Positions 15,392-24,479 of a stretch of 52,887 nucleotides of DNA are shown in pieces. Below the pieces are notes generated by a model. The model ran no database searches. It was not told the origin of the DNA and saw nothing but the letters and a program-made list of their open reading frames with translations. The position numbers and the translations under genes were made by a program. The stretch's first letter is position 1. Every line of letters starts with the position of its first letter. Source of the stretch: Nevskia sp. (lineage in GTDB: Bacteria > Pseudomonadota > Gammaproteobacteria > Nevskiales > Nevskiaceae); the NCBI RefSeq assembly GCF_021732705.1, contig NZ_JAKFUM010000016.1:1-52887 (forward strand), written 5' to 3'.

Positions 15392-18196
15392 TCAGAAATT
15401 CAGCTTGATACCCAGCTCGGCGGTGATGCCGTACTGCTCGAACTGCGACGCCTGCCGATCGGAGCCGAAATAGGCGTAGAACGGCTCGTCGGTGATGTTG
15501 ACGACATTGACATAAAGTCGCGTGGCATCGGTGATCTGGTAACCGCCGGTGAAGTCGATCTGCAGATGCGAGTCGGCGTAGCGATCAAAGCCCGGATCAT
15601 CGAATTCCTCGACCGAATCGAGAAAGGCGCTGCGATAGGTTGCCGAAATTCGGCCACTGAAGCCGTACTTCTCGTAGCCCAGGGCCACGTTGCCGATCCG
15701 GTCGGACTGCCGCGGCAGCGCCAGCTTGTCGTCACGGAACGGCAGCGTCGCTTCGCTGTGGGTCCAGGTGACGTTGGCCGACACCAGCATGCCATCGAGT
15801 GGCGCGGGCAGGAACTTCAGCGACTGCGTGTAGCCCAGTTCCAGTCCGTAGACATCGGCGGCGTCGCCGTTGACGGCCTGAAACACTTCGTCGAACGCTT
15901 CGAAGCCGGGGCTGCCGGCAACATCGGCAATGACGATGAAGTTGTTGATCCGCTTGTAGAAAGCGCCAGCCTGAATGACACCGAGGCTGCCCGGGTAGTA
16001 CTCGAAGCCCAGATCGACATTGCGCGAGCGCAGCGCTTTCAGGTTCGGATTGCCGACTTCGGCGCGACGCTGGATCTCGCCATCGTCCTCCTCGATCTCG
16101 ATCAGCTGGCGCGGTGCGGCGTCCTCGTAACCCGGGCGCGCCAGCGCCTCGGTGTAGGCCAGTCGGCCGATCAGGCGCGGGTCGAAGCGGTAGCGGAAGT
16201 GCAGCGACGGCAGCACCGCCACCGAATTGCGGCGGGCGTTGAACGGCGCGAACTGCGGATCACCGTCGCCGGTCGCTTCGTCGATGGTGATCGCCGTGCC
16301 GCGGGCGCGGTAGCGGGTGAACTCGACGCGGGCACCGCCGAGAACGCGCAGATCGCCGAAGTTGGCGACGGCCAGTCCGTAGCCGGCGACGATGTCTTCG
16401 TCGATGCGGTAGTCGGCGCCACGCGAATCGACCGCCGAGGACGTGCCATCGAGGTCGAAGCCGCTACGGCCATCGTTGAAGAAGCGGCGGAACGCGCCCG
16501 GGTCGACTTCCGGACCGTAGTCGCCGAACGGATAGCGCCGGTTGTCGCGCGCGAAGCCGCTCAGGCTCACGTCATCGTCGCCGAAGCCGTCGTAGACGAA
16601 GGCATCGAGCTCCGCGGTCTTCTTGCGCAGGCGCAGCTTGCTGCCGATCTGGACATGGCCGTTGACGTCACCGAAGACCAGATCGTGCCGCAGGTTCAGC
16701 GCGATGCTGGTTTCGCGTTCCTCGGTGCTGGAATCCTCCAGCGTGATCTCGTCGAGCACGAAGCTGGCCGGATCATCGTTGGCGACGCCGAACAGGCGGG
16801 GGCGACGCCGGCTTTCGGCGAGCGAGTAGCCGAGATCGAGGCCCTCGCCCACGAAGGAGCCGCTGAGGTTGTTGCGGTTCTTCTCGTTGGCCAGCGAGTG
16901 GGCGACCACGTAGTCGAGCTTCCAGTCGTCGAAGCGATGCTTGGCGCCCAGCGCTGCGGTCAGGATCGCCTGCGTCTCGATCCGCGCGCGCAGGTTGCGC
17001 TCCTGCGTGGCGCCGGAGAACTGGCCGCCATTGTCGTCGAGCGCGGTGATGTCGCCATCATCGAAGACATACACGCTGGACTGCCGCGTTTCGTCATCCT
17101 CGAAGCGGCTGAACAGCGTGCGCAGATAGAACGCGTGGTCGGCGCTCGGGCGCCAATCGAAGTTCAGCGATGTCGACAGCCGCTCGCGGGTCACGCGGTA
17201 GTCGCGCTGCTCGGCTTCGGCGATGCCCGGCACCTCGCCATTGTCGGTTTCCAGCAGTGGAAAGCCCGCAGTCTCGACATTGTCTGAACCGAAGCGGCGC
17301 CGGAAGTAGCTGACGCCGGCCGACACGCCGAAGTCGTCCTTGGCATCCAGCGACAGCAGGCGCGTGGCCGTCGCCGCAAGACGGGGGCTGAGCTTTTCGC
17401 GCTGCTCGTTGTAACTGCCTTCGGTGCGCAGGCTGACCGAATTGCCGCGATCGAAGGCGGTGGCGGTCTTGATCTCGATATTGCCGCCGATGCCGTCGCC
17501 ATCGAGGTCCGGCGTCAGCGTCTTGGTGACTTCGAGGCCTTCGAGCAGGTCGTTCGCGACAACGTCGAGGTTGACCGACCGCGTGTCGCCTTCCGGGCTG
17601 CCGACGCGCACGCCGTTGATGGTCGCCGTGTTCAGCGCCGGATCGAGCCCGCGGATGACGACGAATCGGCCTTCGCCCTGATCACGCGCCAGCGACAGAC
17701 CGGGCAGACGCTGCAGCGACTCGGCGACGTTCTGGTCCGGGTACTGGTTGATCGCATCGAAGTCGACGACGGTCTTGATGTTGTCGGCCGCCCGCTGACG
17801 GTTCAGCGCACCGGCCTGCCCGGCAAGCTGACCGACGATCAGCACCTGCTTGAGCTTGACCGCGGCATCGCCGAGCACGAAATCACGTTGGACCTCGGTG
17901 CCATCGGTGACGGTGACGGCTTCGCTCGACTCCGGTGCGCCGAGATACTGCGCGGTCAGCGTGTAGGCGCCGGCCGGCACGCCGGCAAAGCGGAAGCGGC
18001 CATCGCGGTCGGCCGCGGCTTCCCGGCCCAGTTCCCGAATGCGGACCAGCGTGCCCTGCAGCGCGCTGCCGCTGTCGCCGGCGACGCTGATTCGGCCGCT
18101 GATGGTGCCATCGGCCTGCGCAGTGACGACACCGCTGCCCAGAAGAACGGCCGCCAGCCATCGCCGCGCCGGCGGCGCGCAATCCTTGCCCATCAT
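15392..18196 (-). CDS. TonB-dependent outer membrane receptor (Xanthomonas-Caulobacter type)
   Basis: About 934 aa. A signal peptide (RRWLAAVLLGSGVVTAQA) is followed by a carboxypeptidase-regulatory-like beta-sandwich (about 30-105: GTISGRISVAGDSG, DRDGRFRFAGVPAGAYTL), a TonB-box-like stretch (LKQVLIVGQ), the plug (AADNIKTVVDFDAINQYPDQ, NVAESLQRLPGLSL, FVVIRG) and a 22-strand barrel ending in aromatic LNF, the usual BAM signal. The plug is typical of receptors that import saccharides or other nutrients in Xanthomonas and Caulobacter. ATG at 18196 and 18193 are both possible; a GGGGAT-type site precedes them. It lies between phoD and an acid phosphatase gene on the same strand, suggesting uptake of a phosphorus-containing nutrient. 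The ligand is inferred only. Confidence 0.93.
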   Translation of the reverse strand: MMGKDCAPPARRWLAAVLLGSGVVTAQADGTISGRISVAGDSGSALQGTLVRIRELGREAAADRDGRFRFAGVPAGAYTLTAQYLGAPESSEAVTVTDGTEVQRDFVLGDAAVKLKQVLIVGQLAGQAGALNRQRAADNIKTVVDFDAINQYPDQNVAESLQRLPGLSLARDQGEGRFVVIRGLDPALNTATINGVRVGSPEGDTRSVNLDVVANDLLEGLEVTKTLTPDLDGDGIGGNIEIKTATAFDRGNSVSLRTEGSYNEQREKLSPRLAATATRLLSLDAKDDFGVSAGVSYFRRRFGSDNVETAGFPLLETDNGEVPGIAEAEQRDYRVTRERLSTSLNFDWRPSADHAFYLRTLFSRFEDDETRQSSVYVFDDGDITALDDNGGQFSGATQERNLRARIETQAILTAALGAKHRFDDWKLDYVVAHSLANEKNRNNLSGSFVGEGLDLGYSLAESRRRPRLFGVANDDPASFVLDEITLEDSSTEERETSIALNLRHDLVFGDVNGHVQIGSKLRLRKKTAELDAFVYDGFGDDDVSLSGFARDNRRYPFGDYGPEVDPGAFRRFFNDGRSGFDLDGTSSAVDSRGADYRIDEDIVAGYGLAVANFGDLRVLGGARVEFTRYRARGTAITIDEATGDGDPQFAPFNARRNSVAVLPSLHFRYRFDPRLIGRLAYTEALARPGYEDAAPRQLIEIEEDDGEIQRRAEVGNPNLKALRSRNVDLGFEYYPGSLGVIQAGAFYKRINNFIVIADVAGSPGFEAFDEVFQAVNGDAADVYGLELGYTQSLKFLPAPLDGMLVSANVTWTHSEATLPFRDDKLALPRQSDRIGNVALGYEKYGFSGRISATYRSAFLDSVEEFDDPGFDRYADSHLQIDFTGGYQITDATRLYVNVVNITDEPFYAYFGSDRQASQFEQYGITAELGIKLNF

Positions 18197-18351
18197 CAGA
18201 ATCCCCGTCGAAAGGTTCGCTGCACGTCCGTGTCGCAATGGCTTGCGACCCATGGCCGCAGCGCGACATCGATTTCGAACGGAGCCTAGTCAGCGGAGAT
18301 GACGAGGAAATGAATCGCGCTGCGTTCTGCAGCACGATCGCGAACACGGCT

Positions 18352-18383
18352 CCGTCCCGGCCTCGCATCGGAGGCCGGGACGG
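18352..18383 (-). terminator. Strong hairpin after phoD
   Basis: A perfect 13-bp inverted repeat (CCGTCCCGGCCTC / GAGGCCGGGACGG) with a 6-nt loop starts 9 bp past the phoD stop codon. There is no T tract, so it may attenuate rather than stop transcription from phoD into the TonB receptor gene, or stabilise the phoD mRNA end. Confidence 0.5.
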
Positions 18384-18392
18384 GAGTCGCCA

Positions 18393-20084
18393 TCAGGGCG
18401 CCGGGGCCGGCGGGTTCGCCCGCGGTGTGCTGACCGTGCCGCGCCGCAGCCGGTTCTGGCCACGCGTGGTCTGGAACACGGCGCCGAGCGTCTGGCCGCT
18501 GCTGCGGGTATCGACGGTGTCGATGAACCACATCTCGTTGCTGACGCGCTGCGGCGTGATGTCGAGCAGCATGTAGCCGCGGCGGTCGAGGTTGATGTAC
18601 TTGAAGTGCGGGTTGTTGACCCGCAGCACCGGCGCCAGCGGCCCCAGATTGTCGAGGCCGGCCGACGTCACCGAGGTGCAGACAAACTCGACCGCGAGCG
18701 AACCTTCGCCGGTGAGCGCGTTGTAGCCCCCGAAACGAGGCCCCAGCAGACGGTTCGGATCCGGCGTGATGTCGGCCGCCCACGAGCAATGGATGTCGCC
18801 GGTCAGCACGACGACATTGTTGACGGCGGCATTGCTGCTGTCGCCGGCCAGCGCGTCGTACAGGCGATCGCGAACCGGGCTGTAGCCGTCCCACTGGTCG
18901 ACATTCAGGAACTGGCTCAGCGTCGTCGCGTTCGGCAGGCCAACGACCTTCAGCTGCGCGAACATCACGCCCTGCCCGATCAGCTTCCAGCGCTCCTGCG
19001 GTGCCGCGCGCAGGCCGGTGATCAGCCACTCTTCCTGCGTCTGGCCGATCAGCTGGCGCGTCGGATCGAGGAACGGACCGGTCTGGCGGAACACGCCGAG
19101 GCCCGCCTGCGGTACCAGCGGCACGTTCAGCGGCAGCTGCTCGGCGCGCGCGCCGACACGTTCTTCCAGCATGAACAGGTCGGCGAGATTGCCGATCGAG
19201 AACGAGCGGTAGTTGCGCCGCAGGTCGTTGGCGTCCGGCACGCGCGTCGGCATCCACTCGTAGTACGCCTGCAGCGCGACCGCAACGCGGGTCGCCCAGT
19301 CGCCTTCGGTATCGGGCTGATGGTTCTCGGCGCCGCCGACCCAGGCATTGTTCGCGAACTCGTGGTCGTCCCAGATCGCGATGATCGGATGCTGGCGATG
19401 CAGTTCCTGCAGTTCCGGTTCGCGCTTGTACTGACCGTGGCGCTGGCGGTAGTCGGCCAGCGTCAGGATTTCATGCGCCGGCTCGTACGTGCGGGCATTG
19501 CCGTAGTCGCCGTTGCCGTATTCGTAGATGTAGTCGCCGAGGTGCAGCACGAAGTCCAGGTCGGTGCGCTCGGCGATGCGGGCATAGGCATTGAAGAAGC
19601 CGTGCGCCAGGCTCGAGCACGAGGCCACGGCAACGCGCAGGCGATCGACATTGCCGGTCGGCAAGGTCTTGGTGCGGCCGATCGGCGACGTGACGTTGCC
19701 GACGTTGAAGCGGTAGTAGTACGTGCGGCCCGGTTCGAGGCCGCCGACATCGAGCTTCACCGTGTAATCGCGGCTGGCATCGGTGATGAAGGTGCCGGTC
19801 TGCACCAGCGCGGTCAGCGCCGGATCGGTCGCGACCACATAGCTGACGGCGCACGGCGCCGTGCCCGGCGTGGTCACGCGCGTCCACAGGATCACGCGAT
19901 CGTTCAGCGGATCACCGCTGGCGACGCCATGAACGAACGACAGTGCCCCGGCGGCGTGCGCGGCGTTCCCGCCCTCGGGCAGCAGCGGCAGCGCGCTGGC
20001 GGCCAGACCGGCCGCGGCGGACTTCAGGAAATGACGGCGATCGACACCCGAACGCTTGCCCGCCAGACGGCGCTTGTGACCCAT
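18393..20084 (-). CDS. phoD: Alkaline phosphatase D, Tat-exported
   Basis: 563 aa. A twin-arginine signal (DRRHFLKSAAAGLAASALPLL, motif at 15-21) exports it folded. A fibronectin-like N-terminal domain (PhoD_N; RVTTPG, LEPGRTYYYRFNVG) precedes the PhoD metallophosphatase domain with VASCSS, FVLHLGDYIYEYG, IAIWDDHEFANNAW and LTGDIHCSW, the set that binds Ca2+/Fe3+ and cleaves phosphomonoesters and diesters. The ATG at 20084 has GGGAG about eight nt upstream; the 13-residue upstream extension has none. The upstream region carries a Pho-box-like sequence, and a TonB receptor and an acid phosphatase follow on the same strand. Expected to act in the periplasm or outside during phosphate limitation. 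Confidence 0.95.
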   Translation of the reverse strand: MGHKRRLAGKRSGVDRRHFLKSAAAGLAASALPLLPEGGNAAHAAGALSFVHGVASGDPLNDRVILWTRVTTPGTAPCAVSYVVATDPALTALVQTGTFITDASRDYTVKLDVGGLEPGRTYYYRFNVGNVTSPIGRTKTLPTGNVDRLRVAVASCSSLAHGFFNAYARIAERTDLDFVLHLGDYIYEYGNGDYGNARTYEPAHEILTLADYRQRHGQYKREPELQELHRQHPIIAIWDDHEFANNAWVGGAENHQPDTEGDWATRVAVALQAYYEWMPTRVPDANDLRRNYRSFSIGNLADLFMLEERVGARAEQLPLNVPLVPQAGLGVFRQTGPFLDPTRQLIGQTQEEWLITGLRAAPQERWKLIGQGVMFAQLKVVGLPNATTLSQFLNVDQWDGYSPVRDRLYDALAGDSSNAAVNNVVVLTGDIHCSWAADITPDPNRLLGPRFGGYNALTGEGSLAVEFVCTSVTSAGLDNLGPLAPVLRVNNPHFKYINLDRRGYMLLDITPQRVSNEMWFIDTVDTRSSGQTLGAVFQTTRGQNRLRRGTVSTPRANPPAPAP

Positions 20085-20111
20085 GATCTCTCTCCCTTTG
20101 ATGACGCTTTT

Positions 20112-20145
20112 ATTGTTGTGCACCGTGTTGACGGTGTCGTGACAC
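20112..20145 (-). promoter_or_regulatory. Possible Pho box and -10 upstream of phoD
   Basis: On the minus strand GTGTCAC-GACA-CCGTCAA (20145 to 20128) has the two-heptamer, 11-bp-period layout of a PhoB site (consensus CTGTCAT, four bases, CTGTCAT); TGTCA and GTCA cores are kept, flanks differ. A weak -10 (AACAAT, 20117-20112) follows ten bases later, the usual spacing for PhoB-activated promoters without a -35. It lies about 45-60 bp before the phoD start codon. Confidence 0.4.
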
Positions 20146-20197
20146 GATCTTGCGCTTGCCGACGCGCCGCTGCCAACGGCAAAAATCGCCCCGGGTC

Positions 20198-21019
20198 CTA
20201 GCGCCGCAGATTCTTTTCCTGCATCACCATCGCCGCGATTTCCTCGATCGACATGCTGGCCGAGTTCAGTTGCGGGATGTTGTGGCGTCGGTACAGCTGC
20301 TCGGCCTGCCGCAGTTCATACGCGCACTGCGCGAGCGAGGCGTACTTCGAACCCGGCCGACGCTCGCTGCGCACCTGCTGCAGCCGCTCCGGGTCCGAGG
20401 TCAATCCGAACAGCTTGCTTTCATGACCGCGCAGCGCCTTCGGCAGCTTCAGGTTCTCGAGATCGTCCTCGGTCAGCGGGAAATTGGTCGCGAACACGGC
20501 GTGCTGCAGCGCCAGATACAGCGTGGTCGGCGTCTTGCCGCAGCGGCTCGGGGCGATCAGCACGACGTCGGCTCGGCCGATATCGCGCACACTCTGGCCG
20601 TCGTCGTGCTCCATCGCGAAGTTCATGGCGTCGATGCGGGCGTTGTAACGGCCGTGATCGCTCATGCCATGCGCGCGTCCCTGCGCGTGGCTCGACTTCA
20701 CGCCAAGCTCGGCCTCGACCGGCGCGATGTAGGTATCGAACAGGTCGAGAAACATCGCGTTGGCGCTGCGCAGGATCGCGCGCACTTCCTCGTTGACCGT
20801 GGTGCTGAACACGATCGGCCGTCGGGTTTCCGTGGCTGCGACGTGATTGATATAGTTCAATGACACGCGCGCCTTGTCCGGCGTGTTGATGAAAGGCAGC
20901 GTAATCTTTTTGAATTCAACATCTTCGAACTGCGTCAGCAAGGTCCCGCCGAGCGTCTCCGCGGTGATGCCGGTGCCGTCCGAAACGAAAAAGACAATTT
21001 TCTGAGTGCCGTCCGTCAT
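20198..21019 (-). CDS. ppsR: PEP synthase regulatory protein (bifunctional kinase/pyrophosphorylase)
   Basis: 273 aa, DUF299 family. It switches PEP synthase off by ADP-dependent phosphorylation of a threonine next to the catalytic histidine, and on again by Pi-dependent removal. Signatures: FFVSDGTGITAETLGGTLL at the N-terminus and the P-loop-like APSRCGKTPTTLYLA at about 156-170. The ATG at 21019 has GGGGGAG eight nt upstream; a GTG nine bases earlier is possible. Its target gene, ppsA, lies close by at 21429 on the opposite strand, with a small exporter gene between them. This divergent ppsR/ppsA arrangement is common in gammaproteobacteria and makes the assignment secure. Confidence 0.95.
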   Translation of the reverse strand: MTDGTQKIVFFVSDGTGITAETLGGTLLTQFEDVEFKKITLPFINTPDKARVSLNYINHVAATETRRPIVFSTTVNEEVRAILRSANAMFLDLFDTYIAPVEAELGVKSSHAQGRAHGMSDHGRYNARIDAMNFAMEHDDGQSVRDIGRADVVLIAPSRCGKTPTTLYLALQHAVFATNFPLTEDDLENLKLPKALRGHESKLFGLTSDPERLQQVRSERRPGSKYASLAQCAYELRQAEQLYRRHNIPQLNSASMSIEEIAAMVMQEKNLRR

Positions 21020-21069
21020 CCCGGGCACTCCCCCGTCTCCACCCCTTTCCTGACTTTCGAAGCCATCCC

Positions 21070-21390
21070 ATGTCCTGGTTTTATCTGGTGCTGGCCGGTC
21101 TGCTGGAGATCGGCTTCACAACCGCGTTGAAGATGTCCAACGGCTTTTCGCTGGAGCGTCCGAAATACATTCTGGTGTTCACCGCGTTCGCGCTGTCCAG
21201 CTTTTTCCTGCTGAACCTGGCGATGCGCGGCATCTCGCTCGGCACGGCCTATGCAGTATGGACCGGCATCGGTGCCGCCGGCACGGCGATCGTCGGCGTC
21301 TACTGGTTCAACGATGCGCTCAGCACCTCGCAGGTGTTCTTCCTGGCGATGCTGATCGTGTCGATCATCGGTCTCAAGTTGGTATCCTGA
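21070..21390 (+). CDS. gdx: SMR-family exporter, Gdx/SugE-like
   Basis: 106 aa, four transmembrane helices, dual-topology antiparallel dimer expected. The proton/substrate glutamate is Glu13 in [11 protein letters not shown], and the third helix carries [19 protein letters not shown], the guanidinium-exporter (Gdx, formerly SugE) form rather than the EmrE form. Gdx exports guanidinium in exchange for protons. Oddity: the usual tryptophan after the glutamate (LLEVxWA in E. coli) is Phe16 here, and [11 protein letters not shown] follows. No guanidine riboswitch fits in the short upstream gap (51 bp to ppsR). It ends 38 bp before ppsA on the same strand, so the two may share a transcript. Substrate not proven. 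Confidence 0.88.
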   Translation: MSWFYLVLAGLLEIGFTTALKMSNGFSLERPKYILVFTAFALSSFFLLNLAMRGISLGTAYAVWTGIGAAGTAIVGVYWFNDALSTSQVFFLAMLIVSIIGLKLVS

Positions 21391-21428
21391 AAGACCCCTC
21401 ACCCGCACTCAGGCAGGAATCCGCGTAC

Positions 21429-23801
21429 ATGGCGACACCGACGGTTCTGTGGTTCAAGCAGCTGGGCATGCACGACGTCGAACTCGTCGGCGGCAAGAAT
21501 TCTTCGCTTGGCGAGATGATCCAGCACCTGACCAAGCTGGGGGTGTCGGTGCCGGACGGTTTCGCGACCACCGCACAGGCGTATCGCGAATTCCTCAGCC
21601 ACGAGGGTCTTGCCGATCGCATCAACGCCCAGCTCGACGATCTTGACGTCGATGACGTGGTCAAGCTGGCCAAGGTCGGCAAGAACATCCGCGAGTCGGT
21701 CATGAAGGCGCCGTTCCCGAAGGCGCTGGAAGCGGAAATCCGCACGGCCTATGACCAGTTGCTGGCCGAAGCCGGGGTCGAGATCTCGGTTGCCGTGCGC
21801 TCGTCGGCCACTGCCGAAGACTTGCCGGATGCCTCGTTCGCCGGCCAGCAGGAAACTTTCCTCAACGTTCGCGGCATCGACGATGTGCTGGCGAAGATGA
21901 AGGAAGTGTTCGCCAGCCTGTTCAACGACCGCGCGATCGCCTACCGCGTGCACAAGAACTTCGATCACTCGAAGGTGGCGCTGTCCGCCGGCGTCCAGCG
22001 CATGGTCCGTTCGGATGTGGGTTCCTCCGGCGTGATGTTCACGATGGACACCGAATCCGGCTTCCGCGATGCCGTGTTCATCACGTCGAGCTACGGCCTC
22101 GGCGAAGCCGTCGTGCAGGGCGCGGTCAATCCGGACGAGTTCTACGTCTACAAGCCGGCGCTGGCCGCGGGTCGCCCCGCGATCCTGAAGCGCGGTCTTG
22201 GCGAGAAAGCCAAGAAGATGGTCTATGCCGACCCGGCCGGCGGCAAGGCCGTCGAGTTCACGTTGGTGGCCGATGCCGATCGCCGCCGGTTCTCGCTGAC
22301 CGATGCCCAGATCACCGATCTGGCCCGTCAGGCGCTGATCATCGAGAAGCACTACCAGCGGCCGATGGACATCGAATGGGGCCTCGATGGCACCGACGGC
22401 AAGCTGTACATCCTGCAGGCGCGCCCGGAAACGGTGCAGTCGCGCGCCGGCGGCAGCCGCCTGCGCCGCTACAAGCTGAAGTCCAAGGGCAAGGTGCTGA
22501 TCGAGGGCCGCGCCATCGGCCAGAAGATCGGCGCCGGCCGCGTCCGCTTCCTGAACTCGATCGAGCAGATGGAACGCGTGCAGCCGGGCGACGTGCTGGT
22601 CACCGACATGACCGATCCCGACTGGGAGCCGGTGATGAAGCGCGCCAGCGCCATCGTCACCAACCGCGGCGGCCGTACCTGCCATGCGGCGATCATCGCC
22701 CGCGAACTCGGCATTCCGGCCGTGGTCGGCACCGGCAACGCGACCAGCGTGCTGAAGGACGGCACCGACGTCACCGTGAGCTGCGCCGAGGGTGATACCG
22801 GCTTCGTCTACGAAGGCCACGTCGACTACGCCGTCGACGAGATCGAGCTGGACAAGATGCCGGAGATCCCGGTCAAGATCATGATGAACGTCGGCACGCC
22901 GGAGCAGGCCTTCGACTTCGCGTCGCTGCCGCACAAGGGTGTCGGCCTCGCCCGCCTCGAATTCATCGTCAACCGCCAGATCGGCATCCACCCGCAGGCG
23001 CTGCTGGAACTCGACAAGCAGCCGGCCGATCTGCGCCGGATCATCGATCCGATGATCGCCGCCTACCCGTCGCCGATCGACTATTTCTGGATGCGCATGG
23101 CCGAAGGCATCGCGATGATCGCGGCGGCCTTCGCGCCGGAGCCGGTGATCGTGCGCCTGTCCGACTTCAAGTCGAACGAGTACGCGAATCTGGTCGCCGG
23201 CAGCCGCTACGAGCCGCACGAAGAGAATCCGATGCTCGGCTTCCGCGGCGCCTCGCGCTACATCTCCAAGGACTTCCGCCCGTGCTTCGATCTCGAATGC
23301 AAGGCGCTGAAGTACGTGCGCGACGAGATGGGCCTGACCAACGTGCAGGTGATGGTGCCGTTCGTGCGCACGCTGGCCGAAGCCAAGGGCGTGTCCGACA
23401 TCCTCGCCGCCAACGGCATGAAGCGCGGCGACAACGGCCTGAAGCTGATCATGATGTGCGAGCTGCCGAGCAATGCCGTGATGGCCGACGAGTTCCTCGA
23501 ATACTTCGACGGCTTCTCGATCGGCTCCAACGACATGACCCAGCTGACGCTGGGTCTGGATCGCGATTCCGGCCTGGTCGCGGCCGGCTTCGACGAGCGC
23601 GACCCGGCGGTCAAGAAGATGCTCAGCATGGCGATCAGCGCCTGCAAGCGCGCCAACAAGTACGTCGGCATCTGCGGTCAGGGCCCGAGCGACCACCCTG
23701 ATCTCGCCAAGTGGCTGCTCGATCAGGGCATCGAGTCGATGAGCCTGAATCCCGACACCGTGGTCGAGACCTGGCTGTTTCTCGCCGGCCAGAAAGCCTG
23801 A
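21429..23801 (+). CDS. ppsA: Phosphoenolpyruvate synthase
   Basis: 790 aa, the normal length. Makes PEP, AMP and phosphate from pyruvate and ATP, the entry to gluconeogenesis. An N-terminal ATP-grasp domain ([30 protein letters not shown]) precedes the swivelling phosphohistidine domain with [14 protein letters not shown] (His419; E. coli His421) and a C-terminal TIM barrel binding pyruvate ([30 protein letters not shown] with the conserved cysteine). The threonine before the catalytic His-containing motif (RTCH) is the expected PpsR target. The ATG at 21429 has AGGAA nine to ten nt upstream; the longer open frame upstream only overlaps the exporter gene. ppsR is divergent and close by. Confidence 0.97.
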   Translation: MATPTVLWFKQLGMHDVELVGGKNSSLGEMIQHLTKLGVSVPDGFATTAQAYREFLSHEGLADRINAQLDDLDVDDVVKLAKVGKNIRESVMKAPFPKALEAEIRTAYDQLLAEAGVEISVAVRSSATAEDLPDASFAGQQETFLNVRGIDDVLAKMKEVFASLFNDRAIAYRVHKNFDHSKVALSAGVQRMVRSDVGSSGVMFTMDTESGFRDAVFITSSYGLGEAVVQGAVNPDEFYVYKPALAAGRPAILKRGLGEKAKKMVYADPAGGKAVEFTLVADADRRRFSLTDAQITDLARQALIIEKHYQRPMDIEWGLDGTDGKLYILQARPETVQSRAGGSRLRRYKLKSKGKVLIEGRAIGQKIGAGRVRFLNSIEQMERVQPGDVLVTDMTDPDWEPVMKRASAIVTNRGGRTCHAAIIARELGIPAVVGTGNATSVLKDGTDVTVSCAEGDTGFVYEGHVDYAVDEIELDKMPEIPVKIMMNVGTPEQAFDFASLPHKGVGLARLEFIVNRQIGIHPQALLELDKQPADLRRIIDPMIAAYPSPIDYFWMRMAEGIAMIAAAFAPEPVIVRLSDFKSNEYANLVAGSRYEPHEENPMLGFRGASRYISKDFRPCFDLECKALKYVRDEMGLTNVQVMVPFVRTLAEAKGVSDILAANGMKRGDNGLKLIMMCELPSNAVMADEFLEYFDGFSIGSNDMTQLTLGLDRDSGLVAAGFDERDPAVKKMLSMAISACKRANKYVGICGQGPSDHPDLAKWLLDQGIESMSLNPDTVVETWLFLAGQKA

Positions 23802-23809
23802 GGCTTGCG

Positions 23810-24460
23810 ATGCGCGTGGCGATGAAGCGGCTCCCGGTCATCGCCACGCTGCTGTTGCTGTTCGCGTTCACCGCGACGGCGCGCGACGACCGGCCACGCG
23901 GCACGGCCGGCATTTTCGATTACTACGTGCTGAGCCTGTCGTGGTCGCCCGAGTACTGCGCGACGACGCGGCGCGACGATGAGCTGCAGTGCGCCCGGCC
24001 CTACGCCTTCGTCGCGCACGGCCTGTGGCCGCAGAACGAGCGCGGCTGGCCGCAGGACTGCGAATCCCGCGAGCGCGTGCCGGATGCGACGATCAACCGG
24101 CTGCTGCCGATCATGCCGAGCAAGGGCCTGATCATTCACGAGTGGCGCAAGCACGGCACCTGCAGCGGGCTTGGCGCCGATGGCTATTTCGCAGCGCTCG
24201 AACGCAGCTATCGCGCGATCCGTATCCCGGATCGCTACCAGCGGCTGCCGCAAACCCTGACCGTTGACGCCGCGCGCCTGCGCAGCGATCTGCTGCAGGC
24301 CAATCCGGCGCTGCGTTCGGACGGCGTCGTGCTGCAGTGCGCCGGTCGCTATCTGCAGGAAGTGCGCATTTGCCTCGATCGCTCGCTGTCTCCGCGTGCG
24401 TGCGGGCGTGACTTGCGCAATCGCTGCGGAGACTCGCTGGTGCTGCGCCCGGTGCGCTGA
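23810..24460 (+). CDS. Secreted ribonuclease T2 family enzyme (RNase I-like)
   Basis: 216 aa. A signal peptide (MKRLPVIATLLLLFAFTATA; second ATG at 23822) exports it. Both catalytic segments are intact: CAS I FVAHGLWPQ with His70, and CAS II IIHEWRKHGTCSG with Glu111 and His115. These act as general base/acid in cleaving RNA via a 2',3'-cyclic phosphate. Cysteines at 50, 61, 84 and 118, with more near the C-terminus, fit disulfides in the periplasm. The ATG at 23810 lies 8 nt after the ppsA stop codon with GAGG in front. Like E. coli RNase I it probably degrades extracellular or leaked RNA, providing nucleotides and phosphate. Read-through from ppsA is likely. Confidence 0.92.
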   Translation: MRVAMKRLPVIATLLLLFAFTATARDDRPRGTAGIFDYYVLSLSWSPEYCATTRRDDELQCARPYAFVAHGLWPQNERGWPQDCESRERVPDATINRLLPIMPSKGLIIHEWRKHGTCSGLGADGYFAALERSYRAIRIPDRYQRLPQTLTVDAARLRSDLLQANPALRSDGVVLQCAGRYLQEVRICLDRSLSPRACGRDLRNRCGDSLVLRPVR

Positions 24461-24479
24461 CGTACCGGACGTCTGTCGT

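Noticed and set aside
21020-21069. Guanidine riboswitch upstream of the Gdx-like exporter
   Set aside because: Only 50 bp separate it from ppsR and no ACGR-type hairpins or other guanidine motif is visible.
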